Of a stretch of 25,438 bases of DNA, positions 7,610-13,566 are shown one piece after another. Location: positions 1 through 25,438 of the forward strand of contig JAIIWC010000024.1 in assembly GCA_022745215.1 (NCBI GenBank). Direction: 5' to 3'. How positions within the stretch are numbered: position 1 is the stretch's first letter; the number at the start of each line of letters is the position of its first letter. The translations under genes and the position numbers were made by a program. Below the pieces are notes generated by a model. It saw only the letters and a list, made by a program, of their open reading frames with translations. It did not search any database and was not told the origin of the DNA. This stretch comes from Collinsella sp. (GTDB lineage Bacteria; Actinomycetota; Coriobacteriia; Coriobacteriales; Coriobacteriaceae).

Positions 7610-7660
7610 CGAAATCGGTTTCGTTTGAGCCTTAGTATACGCACGGGATTCCTTTTGCAA
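7610..7660 (-). promoter_or_regulatory. Promoter and LacI-type operator of the YitT-like gene
   Basis: On the minus strand TTGCAA (7660-7655) and TATACT (7639-7634) are 15 bp apart (16 if TTTGCA is taken as the -35). Ten bases past the -10 is the operator CGAAATCGGTTTCG (7610-7623), where a bound repressor would block transcription. Spacing and sequences match the kdgK promoter at 11890-11941 almost exactly. Confidence 0.75.
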
Positions 7661-7686
7661 AGAGAAAAATAATAAAAAGGATAAAA

Positions 7687-7758
7687 AGGTGAACGTTCAC
7701 CTAATCGCAACAACTCGTTGGCGGTATCATGGCAAGGACATACTCGAAACCGATTTCG
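7687..7758 (+). promoter_or_regulatory. Control region of the HIT gene: GTGAACGTTCAC palindrome and LacI-type operator
   Basis: AGGTGAACGTTCACCT (7687-7702) is a perfect 16-bp palindrome that shares its 12-bp core with 1031-1042. A TATCAT word (7725-7730) could be a plus-strand -10 with a poor -35, which would put the palindrome at about -42, a classic activator position. CGAAACCGATTTCG (7745-7758) is the kdgK-type LacI operator in the other orientation. Positions 7759-7866 hold only leader sequence. Confidence 0.5.
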
Positions 7759-7866
7759 CAACGGTTGGAGAGCGCATCGTGTGTTCGTCGTGGACTGCCG
7801 GGCAGCTTGGTTGCGCCCGTCGGTCGCATTGCGGCGAACGCTTTCACCCGGATCGAAAGGACCACC

Positions 7867-8301
7867 ATGGAACAGCACACCGATTGCTCGTACTGCATGT
7901 GCGGGACCGACAACACGCTCGTCGATGCCTTTGGCATCCCCATGCTCGACCTGCCCGCCAGCAAGCTCATCTTGTTTAAGGAGCAGAGCCACAAGGGTCG
8001 CGTAATCGTGGCCTCCAAGCAGCACGTCGATGACATCTCTTGCATGTCCGAGGAGGACGCCGCCGCCTTTATGGCCGATGTCCGCCACGTCGCAGCCGCG
8101 CTGCACAAGGCGTTCAACCCCGACAAGATCAACTTTGGTGCTTACGGCGACACCATGCATCATCTGCATGTGCATATCGTCCCCAAGTACAAGGACGACC
8201 CTTTTGAGTTTGGCGACGTGTTTGCCATGAACCCCGGTCGCGTCACGCTCGAGCCGGCTCAGTACGACGAAATTGCCCAGGCAATCATCGCCAACCTGTA
8301 A
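7867..8301 (+). CDS. HIT-family (histidine triad) nucleotide-binding protein
   Basis: This 144-aa protein carries the histidine triad HLHVH at residues 99-103 (His99, His101, His103) followed by IVP, the active site of HIT hydrolases and transferases acting on nucleoside phosphoramidates or dinucleoside polyphosphates. Length and the motif near the C-terminal third fit the family. The N-terminal CSYCMC cluster could bind zinc, as in some HIT branches. The ATG at 7867 is chosen because GAAAGGA ends six bases before it; the frame is open further upstream to 7729 but through promoter sequence. It stands alone between a regulatory region shared with the YitT-like gene and a repeat-rich gap. Its substrate is unknown. 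Confidence 0.88.
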   Translation: MEQHTDCSYCMCGTDNTLVDAFGIPMLDLPASKLILFKEQSHKGRVIVASKQHVDDISCMSEEDAAAFMADVRHVAAALHKAFNPDKINFGAYGDTMHHLHVHIVPKYKDDPFEFGDVFAMNPGRVTLEPAQYDEIAQAIIANL

Positions 8302-8321
8302 AACCCTTAGTCCCTCATAAG

Positions 8322-8384
8322 TTGCGGTGAAATACGGACTGTTTAGCGGCTCCAGCGGCGCCATCAGTCCCTATTTCACCGCAA
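8322..8384. repeat. REP-like palindrome, copy 1
   Basis: The arms TTGCGGTGAAATACGGACTG (8322-8341) and its inverse (8365-8384) pair over 20 bp with one mismatch, around a GC-rich 23-nt loop. It begins 21 bases after the HIT stop codon and could end that transcript. A second full copy is at 9466-9528 and a half copy at about 8681-8696. Confidence 0.8.
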
Positions 8385-8755
8385 ATTATAGTGGGCCCGG
8401 TGCGCCAATTTGGGATGGAATAGTGCTGTGCCACGAAAATGGGCTATCTACTACGTTTAAGCCGTAGGGGTCAACCATAGCCGGCTTTTTTGAAAATCGG
8501 CAAGCCGTCTACCTGCGGTTTTGTTTTCTCATTTTTCGGCATGGTCGGGGCTATCCGCGTTAACGTAGTAGATCGGCCCCTTTTGTGGCAAGGGGGCCGA
8601 TCTGAGGGCCAGGGTAGCTCAAAAGAGCCCCGTCCCAAAAAAGACCGCCTGGTTTTGCTGCTGAAGGCTGCGAGCAGGAACTATTTCACCGCAACTTATG
8701 GGGGGCGGGGGATGCGATAGTATTGCATGGTGGTATTCGACTAACCGAGGGCTTT
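8385..8755. other. Non-coding gap with several hairpins and a REP half-site
   Basis: No convincing gene is seen. GGCTAT/ATAGCC (8442-8447 with 8477-8482) encloses CTACG/CGTAG (8451-8455 with 8463-8467). AAGCCG (8459-8464) can instead pair with CGGCTT (8482-8487), which runs into T6 and looks like a terminator. ATCTACTACGT (8446-8456) is repeated inverted at 8563-8573. AGATCGGCCCC (8570-8580) pairs with GGGGCCGATCT ending at 8603. CTATTTCACCGCAA at about 8681-8694 is half of the REP-like palindrome. The GntR promoter is presumably close to 8715-8722 (GATAGTAT). Confidence 0.5.
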
Positions 8756-9448
8756 ATGGAACAGCACCAGCATTATCAGAGTCTGCAAGACCAGGCGTAC
8801 AACGCATTGCGCTCCAAGATCATCTATGCCGAGCTCAAACCCGGCACGCGCCTTTCGGCGATTGGTCTGGAAAAGGAGACGGGAATCGGGCGCACGCCCA
8901 TTCGCGAGTCTTTTGTGCGCCTGCGCGAACAGGAGCTGGTGGAAACTCGTCCCAAAAGCGGCACCTATGTCTCAAAAATCAGCATGGAGCGCGCTGAGAA
9001 CGCCTGTTTCTTGCGCGAGAAACTCGAGAGAAGTGTGCTCATTAAATGCTGCTCTGCCGCCACGCCCGAGCAAAAGCATCGGCTCGAGCAGATTCTTGCC
9101 GAGTCCGAGTCGCTCGACCACAGCGAAACGCGTCGCTTTTTTGATCTGGACAACCTGTTCCATGAGACGTGTTTTGAGATTGCCGGCCGCCACATGTTGT
9201 GGGATTGGATGAAGAGCGTCAACACGCATTTCGAGCGATACAACTGGTTGCGTATGGTGTCGCAGGATCTGGACTGGGAGCCGATCCGTGGGCAGCATCG
9301 CCGGATTCTCGAGGCCATTAAGAAAGGCGATACCGACACGGCGAGCTATCTGGCAGAGACGCACCTGCATCTGATGCCCGAGGAGCAGGGTCCGGTTATC
9401 GCCTTGCATCCCGACTACTTTGAGCTGCCCAAAGGCCCGGCCATCTAA
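8756..9448 (+). CDS. GntR-family transcriptional regulator (FadR/FCD type)
   Basis: This 230-aa protein has an N-terminal winged helix at about residues 8-70, with LKPGTRLSAIGLEKETGIGRTPIRE and the wing RPKSGTYVSKI. An all-helical C-terminal domain of FCD type follows (LDNLFHETCFEIAGR, GQHRRILEAIKKGD). The ATG at 8756 is preferred because GAGGG ends four bases before it; an in-frame ATG at 8723 lacks a ribosome site. No target gene lies in the same operon, and REP-like palindromes flank it. FCD regulators often bind small carboxylates. With the sugar-acid genes around, a similar ligand is plausible but unproven. It is not a close duplicate of the other GntR protein in the window. Confidence 0.85.
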   Translation: MEQHQHYQSLQDQAYNALRSKIIYAELKPGTRLSAIGLEKETGIGRTPIRESFVRLREQELVETRPKSGTYVSKISMERAENACFLREKLERSVLIKCCSAATPEQKHRLEQILAESESLDHSETRRFFDLDNLFHETCFEIAGRHMLWDWMKSVNTHFERYNWLRMVSQDLDWEPIRGQHRRILEAIKKGDTDTASYLAETHLHLMPEEQGPVIALHPDYFELPKGPAI

Positions 9449-9465
9449 CTCGTTCCCTTACTTAG

Positions 9466-9528
9466 TTGCGGTGAAATACGGACTGTTTTGCGGCTCTGGT
9501 GGCGTAAACAGTCCGTATTTCACCGCAA
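9466..9528. repeat. REP-like palindrome, copy 2
   Basis: A perfect 23-bp inverted repeat (9466-9488 with 9506-9528) begins with TTGCGGTGAAATACGGACTG, the same arm as the copy at 8322-8384. It starts 18 bases after the GntR stop codon, so it may serve as that gene's terminator. The two loops differ in sequence. Confidence 0.85.
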
Positions 9529-9552
9529 GTGCGGGGGTGCAATCGGGGCATG

Positions 9553-9786
9553 AAAAGCTGCGGCGCCGCTTGGAGGAAAAGACCGGAAGCAAGGGTCCAT
9601 TCCTCCAGACGGCGCCGCAGCTGTTTTGGTGGACTGGCTTTTGTCGAGGTGGCTCAGCTGAGCGCGACTGCCAGCCGAGTAGACAAAGCGGCTCGGGGGC
9701 GTGTCGCTTCCGTCACGTTCTATCAGCATGCAAGACGGTTTTGGTTCTTGCTCGTGACGGAAACGGCGCGCTTCCGAGCCGCTTTA
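9553..9786. repeat. Two large nested inverted repeats in a non-coding gap
   Basis: The first (9556-9622) has a 13-bp outer stem AGCTGCGGCGCCG and an 8-bp inner stem TGGAGGAA/TTCCTCCA (9571-9578 with 9600-9607). The second (9685-9785) has three nested stems: AAAGCGGCTCGG/CCGAGCCGCTTT, TTCCGTCACG/CGTGACGGAA (9708-9717 with 9753-9762) and GCAAGA/TCTTGC (9730-9735 with 9746-9751). No protein-coding signal stands out. They may be mobile palindromes or structured RNA; the strand is unknown. Confidence 0.7.
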
Positions 9787-9822
9787 AAAGAAAGGGGGCG
9801 AGGTCTAGGACACGCCCCCTTT
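9787..9822 (-). terminator. Rho-independent terminator of the kdgK-eda operon
   Basis: On the minus strand a perfect 10-bp stem, AAAGGGGGCG with CGCCCCCTTT (9822-9813 with 9800-9791), has a 12-nt loop and is followed by CTTTT. It lies about 18 bases past the aldolase stop codon. Confidence 0.9.
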
Positions 9823-9840
9823 CACGATAGAGAGCTAAAC

Positions 9841-10482
9841 CTAGCCGCGGACCTTCTTGACGACGTCCATGGCCTCGCGGGCGATCTGCTCGACCTTGGA
9901 GAAGTCGCCGTCGGCAAACAGGGCCGGCTTGACCATCCAGGTGCCACCACAGGCGATGATGGCGGAGGAGCTCAGGTACTCCTCGACGTTAGCGGTGCTC
10001 ACGCCGCCGGTGGGCATAAAGCGGTGACCGACAAACGGCGCGGCGAGGGCCTTGATGGTGTTGAGGCCGCCGTACTGGGCTGCCGGGAAGAACTTGGTGA
10101 CCTTGAGGCCCAGGTTGACGGCGGCGGTGACCTCGGAGGGGGTCACGGTGCCGGGCAGCACGGGCAGGTCGATGTCGATGGAGTGCTTGACGACGTCCTC
10201 GTTGTAACCCGGGGAGACGATGAACTTGGCGCCGGCGGCGCGGGCCTGCTCAACCTGCTCGACAGTCAGGACGGTGCCAGCGCCAACGCACATCTCGGGC
10301 TCGGCCTCGGCCATGGCGGCGATGCACTCGGCGGCGCAGGCGGTGCGGAAGGTGACCTCGGCGGACTTCATGCCGGCAGACATCAGGGCGTGGGCGAGCG
10401 GAGCGGCGTCCTCGACCTTGTCGAGCACGACGACAGGCACGATGCCCAGGGACTCAAGCGTGGTGTAGAACTGATCGAACAT
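9841..10482 (-). CDS. eda: KDPG/KHG aldolase (2-dehydro-3-deoxyphosphogluconate aldolase)
   Basis: This 213-aa cytosolic class I aldolase cleaves 2-keto-3-deoxy-6-phosphogluconate to pyruvate and glyceraldehyde-3-phosphate. The Schiff-base lysine is Lys130 in KVTKFFPA, and the catalytic Glu42 and Arg46 lie in AEVTFRT. GAGTVLT (67-73), PGTVTPSEV (110-118) and the phosphate-binding PTGGVS are also present. Length is normal for the family. The ATG at 10482 is chosen because GAAAGGA ends six bases before it; a longer in-frame reading to 10527 has no ribosome site. It lies downstream of KDG kinase on the same strand, with a hairpin and the conserved RNA element B between them, so expression of the two may be uncoupled. 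Confidence 0.95.
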   Translation of the reverse strand: MFDQFYTTLESLGIVPVVVLDKVEDAAPLAHALMSAGMKSAEVTFRTACAAECIAAMAEAEPEMCVGAGTVLTVEQVEQARAAGAKFIVSPGYNEDVVKHSIDIDLPVLPGTVTPSEVTAAVNLGLKVTKFFPAAQYGGLNTIKALAAPFVGHRFMPTGGVSTANVEEYLSSSAIIACGGTWMVKPALFADGDFSKVEQIAREAMDVVKKVRG

Positions 10483-10541
10483 GATGTTCCTTTCGATGTA
10501 CGGCGCGCGCGGGCGCGTGATTGCCAAATATGCTGGTCATG

Positions 10542-10664
10542 AGCCGGTTTTGGATTGGTTATCGGAGGCACTGCTTGGGGTTACAAGCAATTCCAAAACC
10601 GGCTACGCGACCTGTCGTGTAGGAAATGCCGGGCAAAACCGGAATGGGACTGGTGGTTTTGCCC
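10542..10664 (-). ncRNA. Conserved structured RNA, element B, copy 2
   Basis: On the minus strand this lies in the kdgK-eda intergenic region. Hairpin 1 is a perfect 10-bp stem GGGCAAAACC/GGTTTTGCCC (10664-10655 with 10640-10631), with AGTCCCATTCC in the loop. The linker has TACACGAC. Helix 2 is a perfect 12-bp stem AGCCGGTTTTGG/CCAAAACCGGCT (10604-10593 with 10553-10542) that holds a TGCTTG/CAAGCA hairpin and then GTGCCTCCGATAACC. All three helices differ in sequence from copy 1 yet still pair, while the loop words are the same. That is the pattern expected of a selected RNA fold. Confidence 0.72.
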
Positions 10665-10682
10665 GACCGGAGGAATCGGGGA

Positions 10683-10722
10683 GCGGGCCGCAGGGGTATG
10701 GGTATGGAAAGCTGCGGCCCGC
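10683..10722 (-). terminator. GC-rich hairpin just after kdgK, possible partial terminator or processing site
   Basis: A perfect 11-bp stem GCGGGCCGCAG/CTGCGGCCCGC (10683-10693 with 10712-10722) starts 14 bases after the kdgK stop codon on the minus strand. No good T-run follows. It could stabilise the upstream mRNA or lower read-through to eda. It shares AAAGCTGCGGC with the palindrome at 9553-9568. Confidence 0.45.
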
Positions 10723-10736
10723 GGAATGGGGACGGC

Positions 10737-11771
10737 TTAGCGCGCGACGCGAGTGCCACCGTCGGCGGCGGATGCCACGGCTGCGATCTCGTCTGCGGTC
10801 ACCAGGTTGGAATCGCCCTTGATGGTGAGCTTGAGAATCGAGGCCGCGATGGCGTAGTTGACGGCGTCCTGCGGGTCAAAGTCGTTGATGATGGCATGGA
10901 CGAGGCCGGCGTTGAAAGCGTCGCCGGCGGCAACGCCCTCGAGCACGTGCACGTCGTGAGCAGGAGAGAACCAGTGCTCGCCGCTCTCGGCGTCAAAGAG
11001 CATGCCCATCCAGATGGAGCGCTCGACGCAGGAGATGTTGCGGACGACCGAGGCGACCTTTTTGCAACCGTACTCGGCGCAGATCTGACGGGCCATCTCG
11101 ACGTAGGTGTCGCGCTCCTCGATGCCGTGGGCAAGGGAGCCGGAGACGCAGGTCATACCGAGACCGGCAGGAGCGTCCTCGTCGTTGGCGATGCAGATGT
11201 CGACGAGCGGCAGGAGTTCCTTCATGGTGGCCTGCGACTTCTCGGGCGACCACATCTTGCCGCGATAGTTCACGTCGCACACGGTGGTGATGCCTTTGGT
11301 GCGGCAGGCGGTGAGGGCATCCTTGCAGGCGGCAGCCATCTCGTCGGAGACGGCGGGCGTCACGCCGGAGAAGTAGAAGACATCGACATCCTTGAGGATC
11401 TCGTCCCAGTCAAAGACGTCGCGCTTGGCCATGTTGATGGCAGAGTACTTGCGGTCGTAGACGCAGCCGTTGCCGCGCTGCGAGGCGCCGACCTCAAACA
11501 CATAGGAGCCAAGGCGGTCGCCCTGGCGCACGACGCGCGAGGTATCGACGTCGTAGACCTTCAGCGAACGCAGGGCGCACTCGCCCAGACGGTTGGCTGG
11601 GACAACGGAGACGTAAGCTGCCTTGTCACCCTGGTAGGCCAGGGAAAGCGCGGTGTTTGCCTCGGCGCCGCCGTAGCGGACATCAAACTCGGTCGCCTGC
11701 TCAATGCGCAGGTGGTCTTTGGGCGAGAGCCTCATCATGATCTCGCCGAAGGCAAGAACCGTTTTACCCAT
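10737..11771 (-). CDS. kdgK: 2-keto-3-deoxygluconate kinase, PfkB family
   Basis: This 344-aa PfkB-fold sugar kinase phosphorylates KDG to KDPG with ATP. The sugar-binding GGAEANTALSLA is at 34-45, DVNYRGKMW at 166-174 is typical of KDG kinases, and the C-terminal ATP/anion-hole motif is EGVAAGDAFNAG, with catalytic base Asp284. Family members usually have GAGD; here it is AAGD, a mild change. The ATG at 11771 has AAGGAG upstream with a long 10-base spacer. The gene is divergent from the LacI regulator. Its promoter, tandem operators and leader hairpin lie between them, and KDPG aldolase follows in the same transcript. Together the pair completes the lower half of the sugar-acid pathway. Confidence 0.93.
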   Translation of the reverse strand: MGKTVLAFGEIMMRLSPKDHLRIEQATEFDVRYGGAEANTALSLAYQGDKAAYVSVVPANRLGECALRSLKVYDVDTSRVVRQGDRLGSYVFEVGASQRGNGCVYDRKYSAINMAKRDVFDWDEILKDVDVFYFSGVTPAVSDEMAAACKDALTACRTKGITTVCDVNYRGKMWSPEKSQATMKELLPLVDICIANDEDAPAGLGMTCVSGSLAHGIEERDTYVEMARQICAEYGCKKVASVVRNISCVERSIWMGMLFDAESGEHWFSPAHDVHVLEGVAAGDAFNAGLVHAIINDFDPQDAVNYAIAASILKLTIKGDSNLVTADEIAAVASAADGGTRVAR

Positions 11772-11814
11772 GGTCGCGTAGCTCCTTCTTGCTCGTGCGT
11801 ACACCTTTGATATG

Positions 11815-11872
11815 GCGTTGGCACGGAGGTGCCAAGACGGTAGGGTACATCTTTGCACCTCCGTGCCAACGC
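11815..11872 (-). ncRNA. Conserved leader hairpin, element A, copy 2 (kdgK)
   Basis: A perfect 18-bp inverted repeat (11815-11832 with 11855-11872) closes a 22-nt loop whose minus-strand sequence contains ACCCTACC between AAGA and TCTT, which can pair further. The loop matches that at 7566-7587 in 18 of 22 positions. It begins a few bases past the operators and ends about 44 bases before the kdgK start, so it should form in the nascent leader. Confidence 0.65.
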
Positions 11873-11876
11873 TTGC

Positions 11877-11941
11877 CGAAATCGGTTTACGAAATCGGTT
11901 TCGTTTCGACTTGTAGTATACTCACCTACAACGTTTTGCAA
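11877..11941 (-). promoter_or_regulatory. kdgK promoter with tandem LacI-type operators
   Basis: On the minus strand TTGCAA (11941-11936) and TATACT (11920-11915) are 15 bp apart (16 if CTTGCA is taken). Two operators start 13 bp apart: CGAAATCGGTTTCG (11890-11903) and CGAAATCGGTTTAC (11877-11890). The first begins just past the -10, so a bound repressor would block initiation. The central CG palindrome is typical of LacI-family sites, and the LacI-type gene next door is the obvious binder. Confidence 0.8.
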
Positions 11942-12006
11942 GCGAGATTTTTAAAAAAATGCCTAAAATGGCTCAGACTGCTGACAATTGGGAAACGGGG
12001 TGCGCT

Positions 12007-13029
12007 ATGGCGCAGATGAGAATCAAGGACATTGCCGCCGAGGCGGGCGTGAGCCCAGCCACGGTTTCGCGCTATCTCAATAACCGCCCCGGGCAGATGA
12101 CCGAGGAAACCCGCGCTCGCATCGCGGCGGTTATCGAGCGCACCGGCTATCGTCCACGTGCCGCCGCGCGCAATCTGCGCAGCTCGCGTACCAACCTCAT
12201 CGGCGTGATCTTGGCCGACATTGCTAACCCGTTCTCCAGCGCCATGCTCGAAGGGCTTTCCGCTAGTGCCGCCGCGCGCGGCTGCTCGCTTATGACTGCC
12301 ATTAGCGGCAATGATTCCGCCAAGGAAGCAGAGTCGCTCACCAGACTTATCGATGCCGGTGTGGACGGCCTGGTCGTCAACACCTGTGGCGGCAATGACG
12401 AGGCGATCGCCGCGGCAGCGGGACGCCTGCCCGTCGTGCTGCTCGACCGCGACGTTGCCGACGGCGGTGTCGATCTGGTGACATCTAACAACCGTGAGCT
12501 GGTCGCCGGCTTGGTAGACGAGCTCGCCGCCGTTGGCAGCGAGCGCCTGTGCCTGCTCACCGAGGCAAGCGACGACAGCCCCGTGCGTCGCGAACGCGCC
12601 GAGGCGTTTGCCGACGAGCTCTCGCGCCGCGGCCTGGCCGGCGAGGTCGTCACCCTGGCCGACGGTGGCGCCACGGGCGTCGGCCGCCTGGACGAGACCA
12701 TCCGCGAGTACGCAGGCAAAAAGCTCGGCCTCATTGCCGTCAACGGCCTGGTCTTTCTGCGCCTGACCGAGGCGCTGGCACAGTTGGGTCCCTCGCTGCC
12801 GGCTGGCCTCAAGATCGCAACGTTTGACGACTATCCCTGGAACCACGTGCTCTTTGGCGGTGTGACCACGGCCGCGCAGGACACCCTTACCATTGCCGAG
12901 TGCGTAGTCGAGCGCCTGTCCGAGCGCATCGACGTCGTTACCACCACCGTGGGCGAGGCCGCAAAGCTCGCCCCCAAGCGCATCGAGGTTCCCGGTCATA
13001 TCGAACACCGCGCATCGACCTCGCGCTAG
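12007..13029 (+). CDS. LacI-family transcriptional repressor, KdgR-like
   Basis: This 340-aa protein has the LacI helix-turn-helix IKDIAAEAGVSPATVSRYLNNR at about residues 6-27, the hinge region, and a periplasmic-binding-protein-like effector domain (LIGVILADIANPF near 63, FDDYPWNHVLFGGVTT near 275). The ATG at 12007 gives normal family length and has GGGGTG upstream; in-frame ATGs at 11959 and 12016 lack better sites. It is divergent from kdgK, and CGAAATCGGTTTCG sites occur in the kdgK, YitT-like and HIT control regions. It probably releases DNA on binding KDG or a related sugar acid. The effector is inferred from context. Confidence 0.9.
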   Translation: MAQMRIKDIAAEAGVSPATVSRYLNNRPGQMTEETRARIAAVIERTGYRPRAAARNLRSSRTNLIGVILADIANPFSSAMLEGLSASAAARGCSLMTAISGNDSAKEAESLTRLIDAGVDGLVVNTCGGNDEAIAAAAGRLPVVLLDRDVADGGVDLVTSNNRELVAGLVDELAAVGSERLCLLTEASDDSPVRRERAEAFADELSRRGLAGEVVTLADGGATGVGRLDETIREYAGKKLGLIAVNGLVFLRLTEALAQLGPSLPAGLKIATFDDYPWNHVLFGGVTTAAQDTLTIAECVVERLSERIDVVTTTVGEAAKLAPKRIEVPGHIEHRASTSR

Positions 13030-13033
13030 TCTG

Positions 13034-13066
13034 TGTGATAATATATAGACAATGTCATACAGGAGG
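13034..13066 (+). promoter_or_regulatory. Promoter, small palindrome and strong RBS of the MNT-HEPN module
   Basis: TGTGATAAT (13034-13042) is an extended -10. The 9-bp palindrome GACAATGTC (13048-13056) lies near the inferred start and could be the autoregulatory operator of the ribbon-helix-helix domain. AGGAGG (13061-13066) is an ideal ribosome site five bases before the ATG. Confidence 0.55.
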
Positions 13067-13071
13067 TATCC

Positions 13072-13566
13072 ATGGCTGCGTCTGTGCTGAGTGTGCGAGT
13101 GGACTCGTCAATTAAAGACTCATTTGCCGAGCTGTGCGAAGAGCTTGGCATGACTTCGTCTGTTGCGGTCAATATGTTTATGAGGCAGATGCTGCGCGAG
13201 CGCTCTCTGCCGTTTGTTCCTTCACTTGGTAAAAGCTCTGCGAGCGAAAGCGCCGCGGCGGGCATTTTGGATACTGCCCAGATTGAGTCCGCCGTCTGCG
13301 AGGCGGCCAGCTCGATTCCCGCCATCAAAACCGTGATTCTTTTTGGTTCGTATGCCCGGGGCGAGGCGCATGTCGATAGTGATATTGACTTGCGTCTCGA
13401 AGTCGATCGCGAGCAGGGCTTTGGTCTTTTCGCGCTGTCGGCATTTGGCGAGGCGGTGCGCAAAGAAACCGGGAGGCAGGTTGATCTCGTCTCGAGCGAC
13501 CATCTTGATGACGATCTTGCCGCGGTAATCGAGCGCGAAGGAGTGATCCTTTATGATCGCGCGTAA
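13072..13566 (+). CDS. MNT nucleotidyltransferase antitoxin with fused RelB/DinJ-like N-terminal domain
   Basis: This 164-aa protein joins two domains. Residues 4-50 resemble RelB/DinJ ribbon-helix-helix antitoxins (SVRVDSSIKDSFAELCEELG, then SVAVNMFMRQMLRERSLPF; DinJ also ends in LPF). Residues 68-164 form a minimal nucleotidyltransferase with GSYARG at 92-97, Asp104 and Asp106 in DSDID, and the third acidic residue Asp138 in QVDLV, so the catalytic set is complete. In characterised HEPN-MNT pairs the MNT enzyme AMPylates a HEPN tyrosine and silences the toxin. Here the added domain should give dimerisation and operator binding. It overlaps the HEPN gene by 14 bp and has a near-perfect ribosome site. 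Confidence 0.87.
   Translation: MAASVLSVRVDSSIKDSFAELCEELGMTSSVAVNMFMRQMLRERSLPFVPSLGKSSASESAAAGILDTAQIESAVCEAASSIPAIKTVILFGSYARGEAHVDSDIDLRLEVDREQGFGLFALSAFGEAVRKETGRQVDLVSSDHLDDDLAAVIEREGVILYDRA

Noticed and set aside
9529..10542. 337-codon open frame on the plus strand across the eda region
   Set aside because: It is the antisense of eda and its terminator, rich in Gly, Asp, Val and Leu as expected of a GC-rich shadow, with no ribosome site or recognisable domain.
10626..11810. 394-codon open frame on the plus strand opposite kdgK
   Set aside because: The PfkB motifs on the minus strand are decisive, and the plus frame would run through element B and the kdgK leader.
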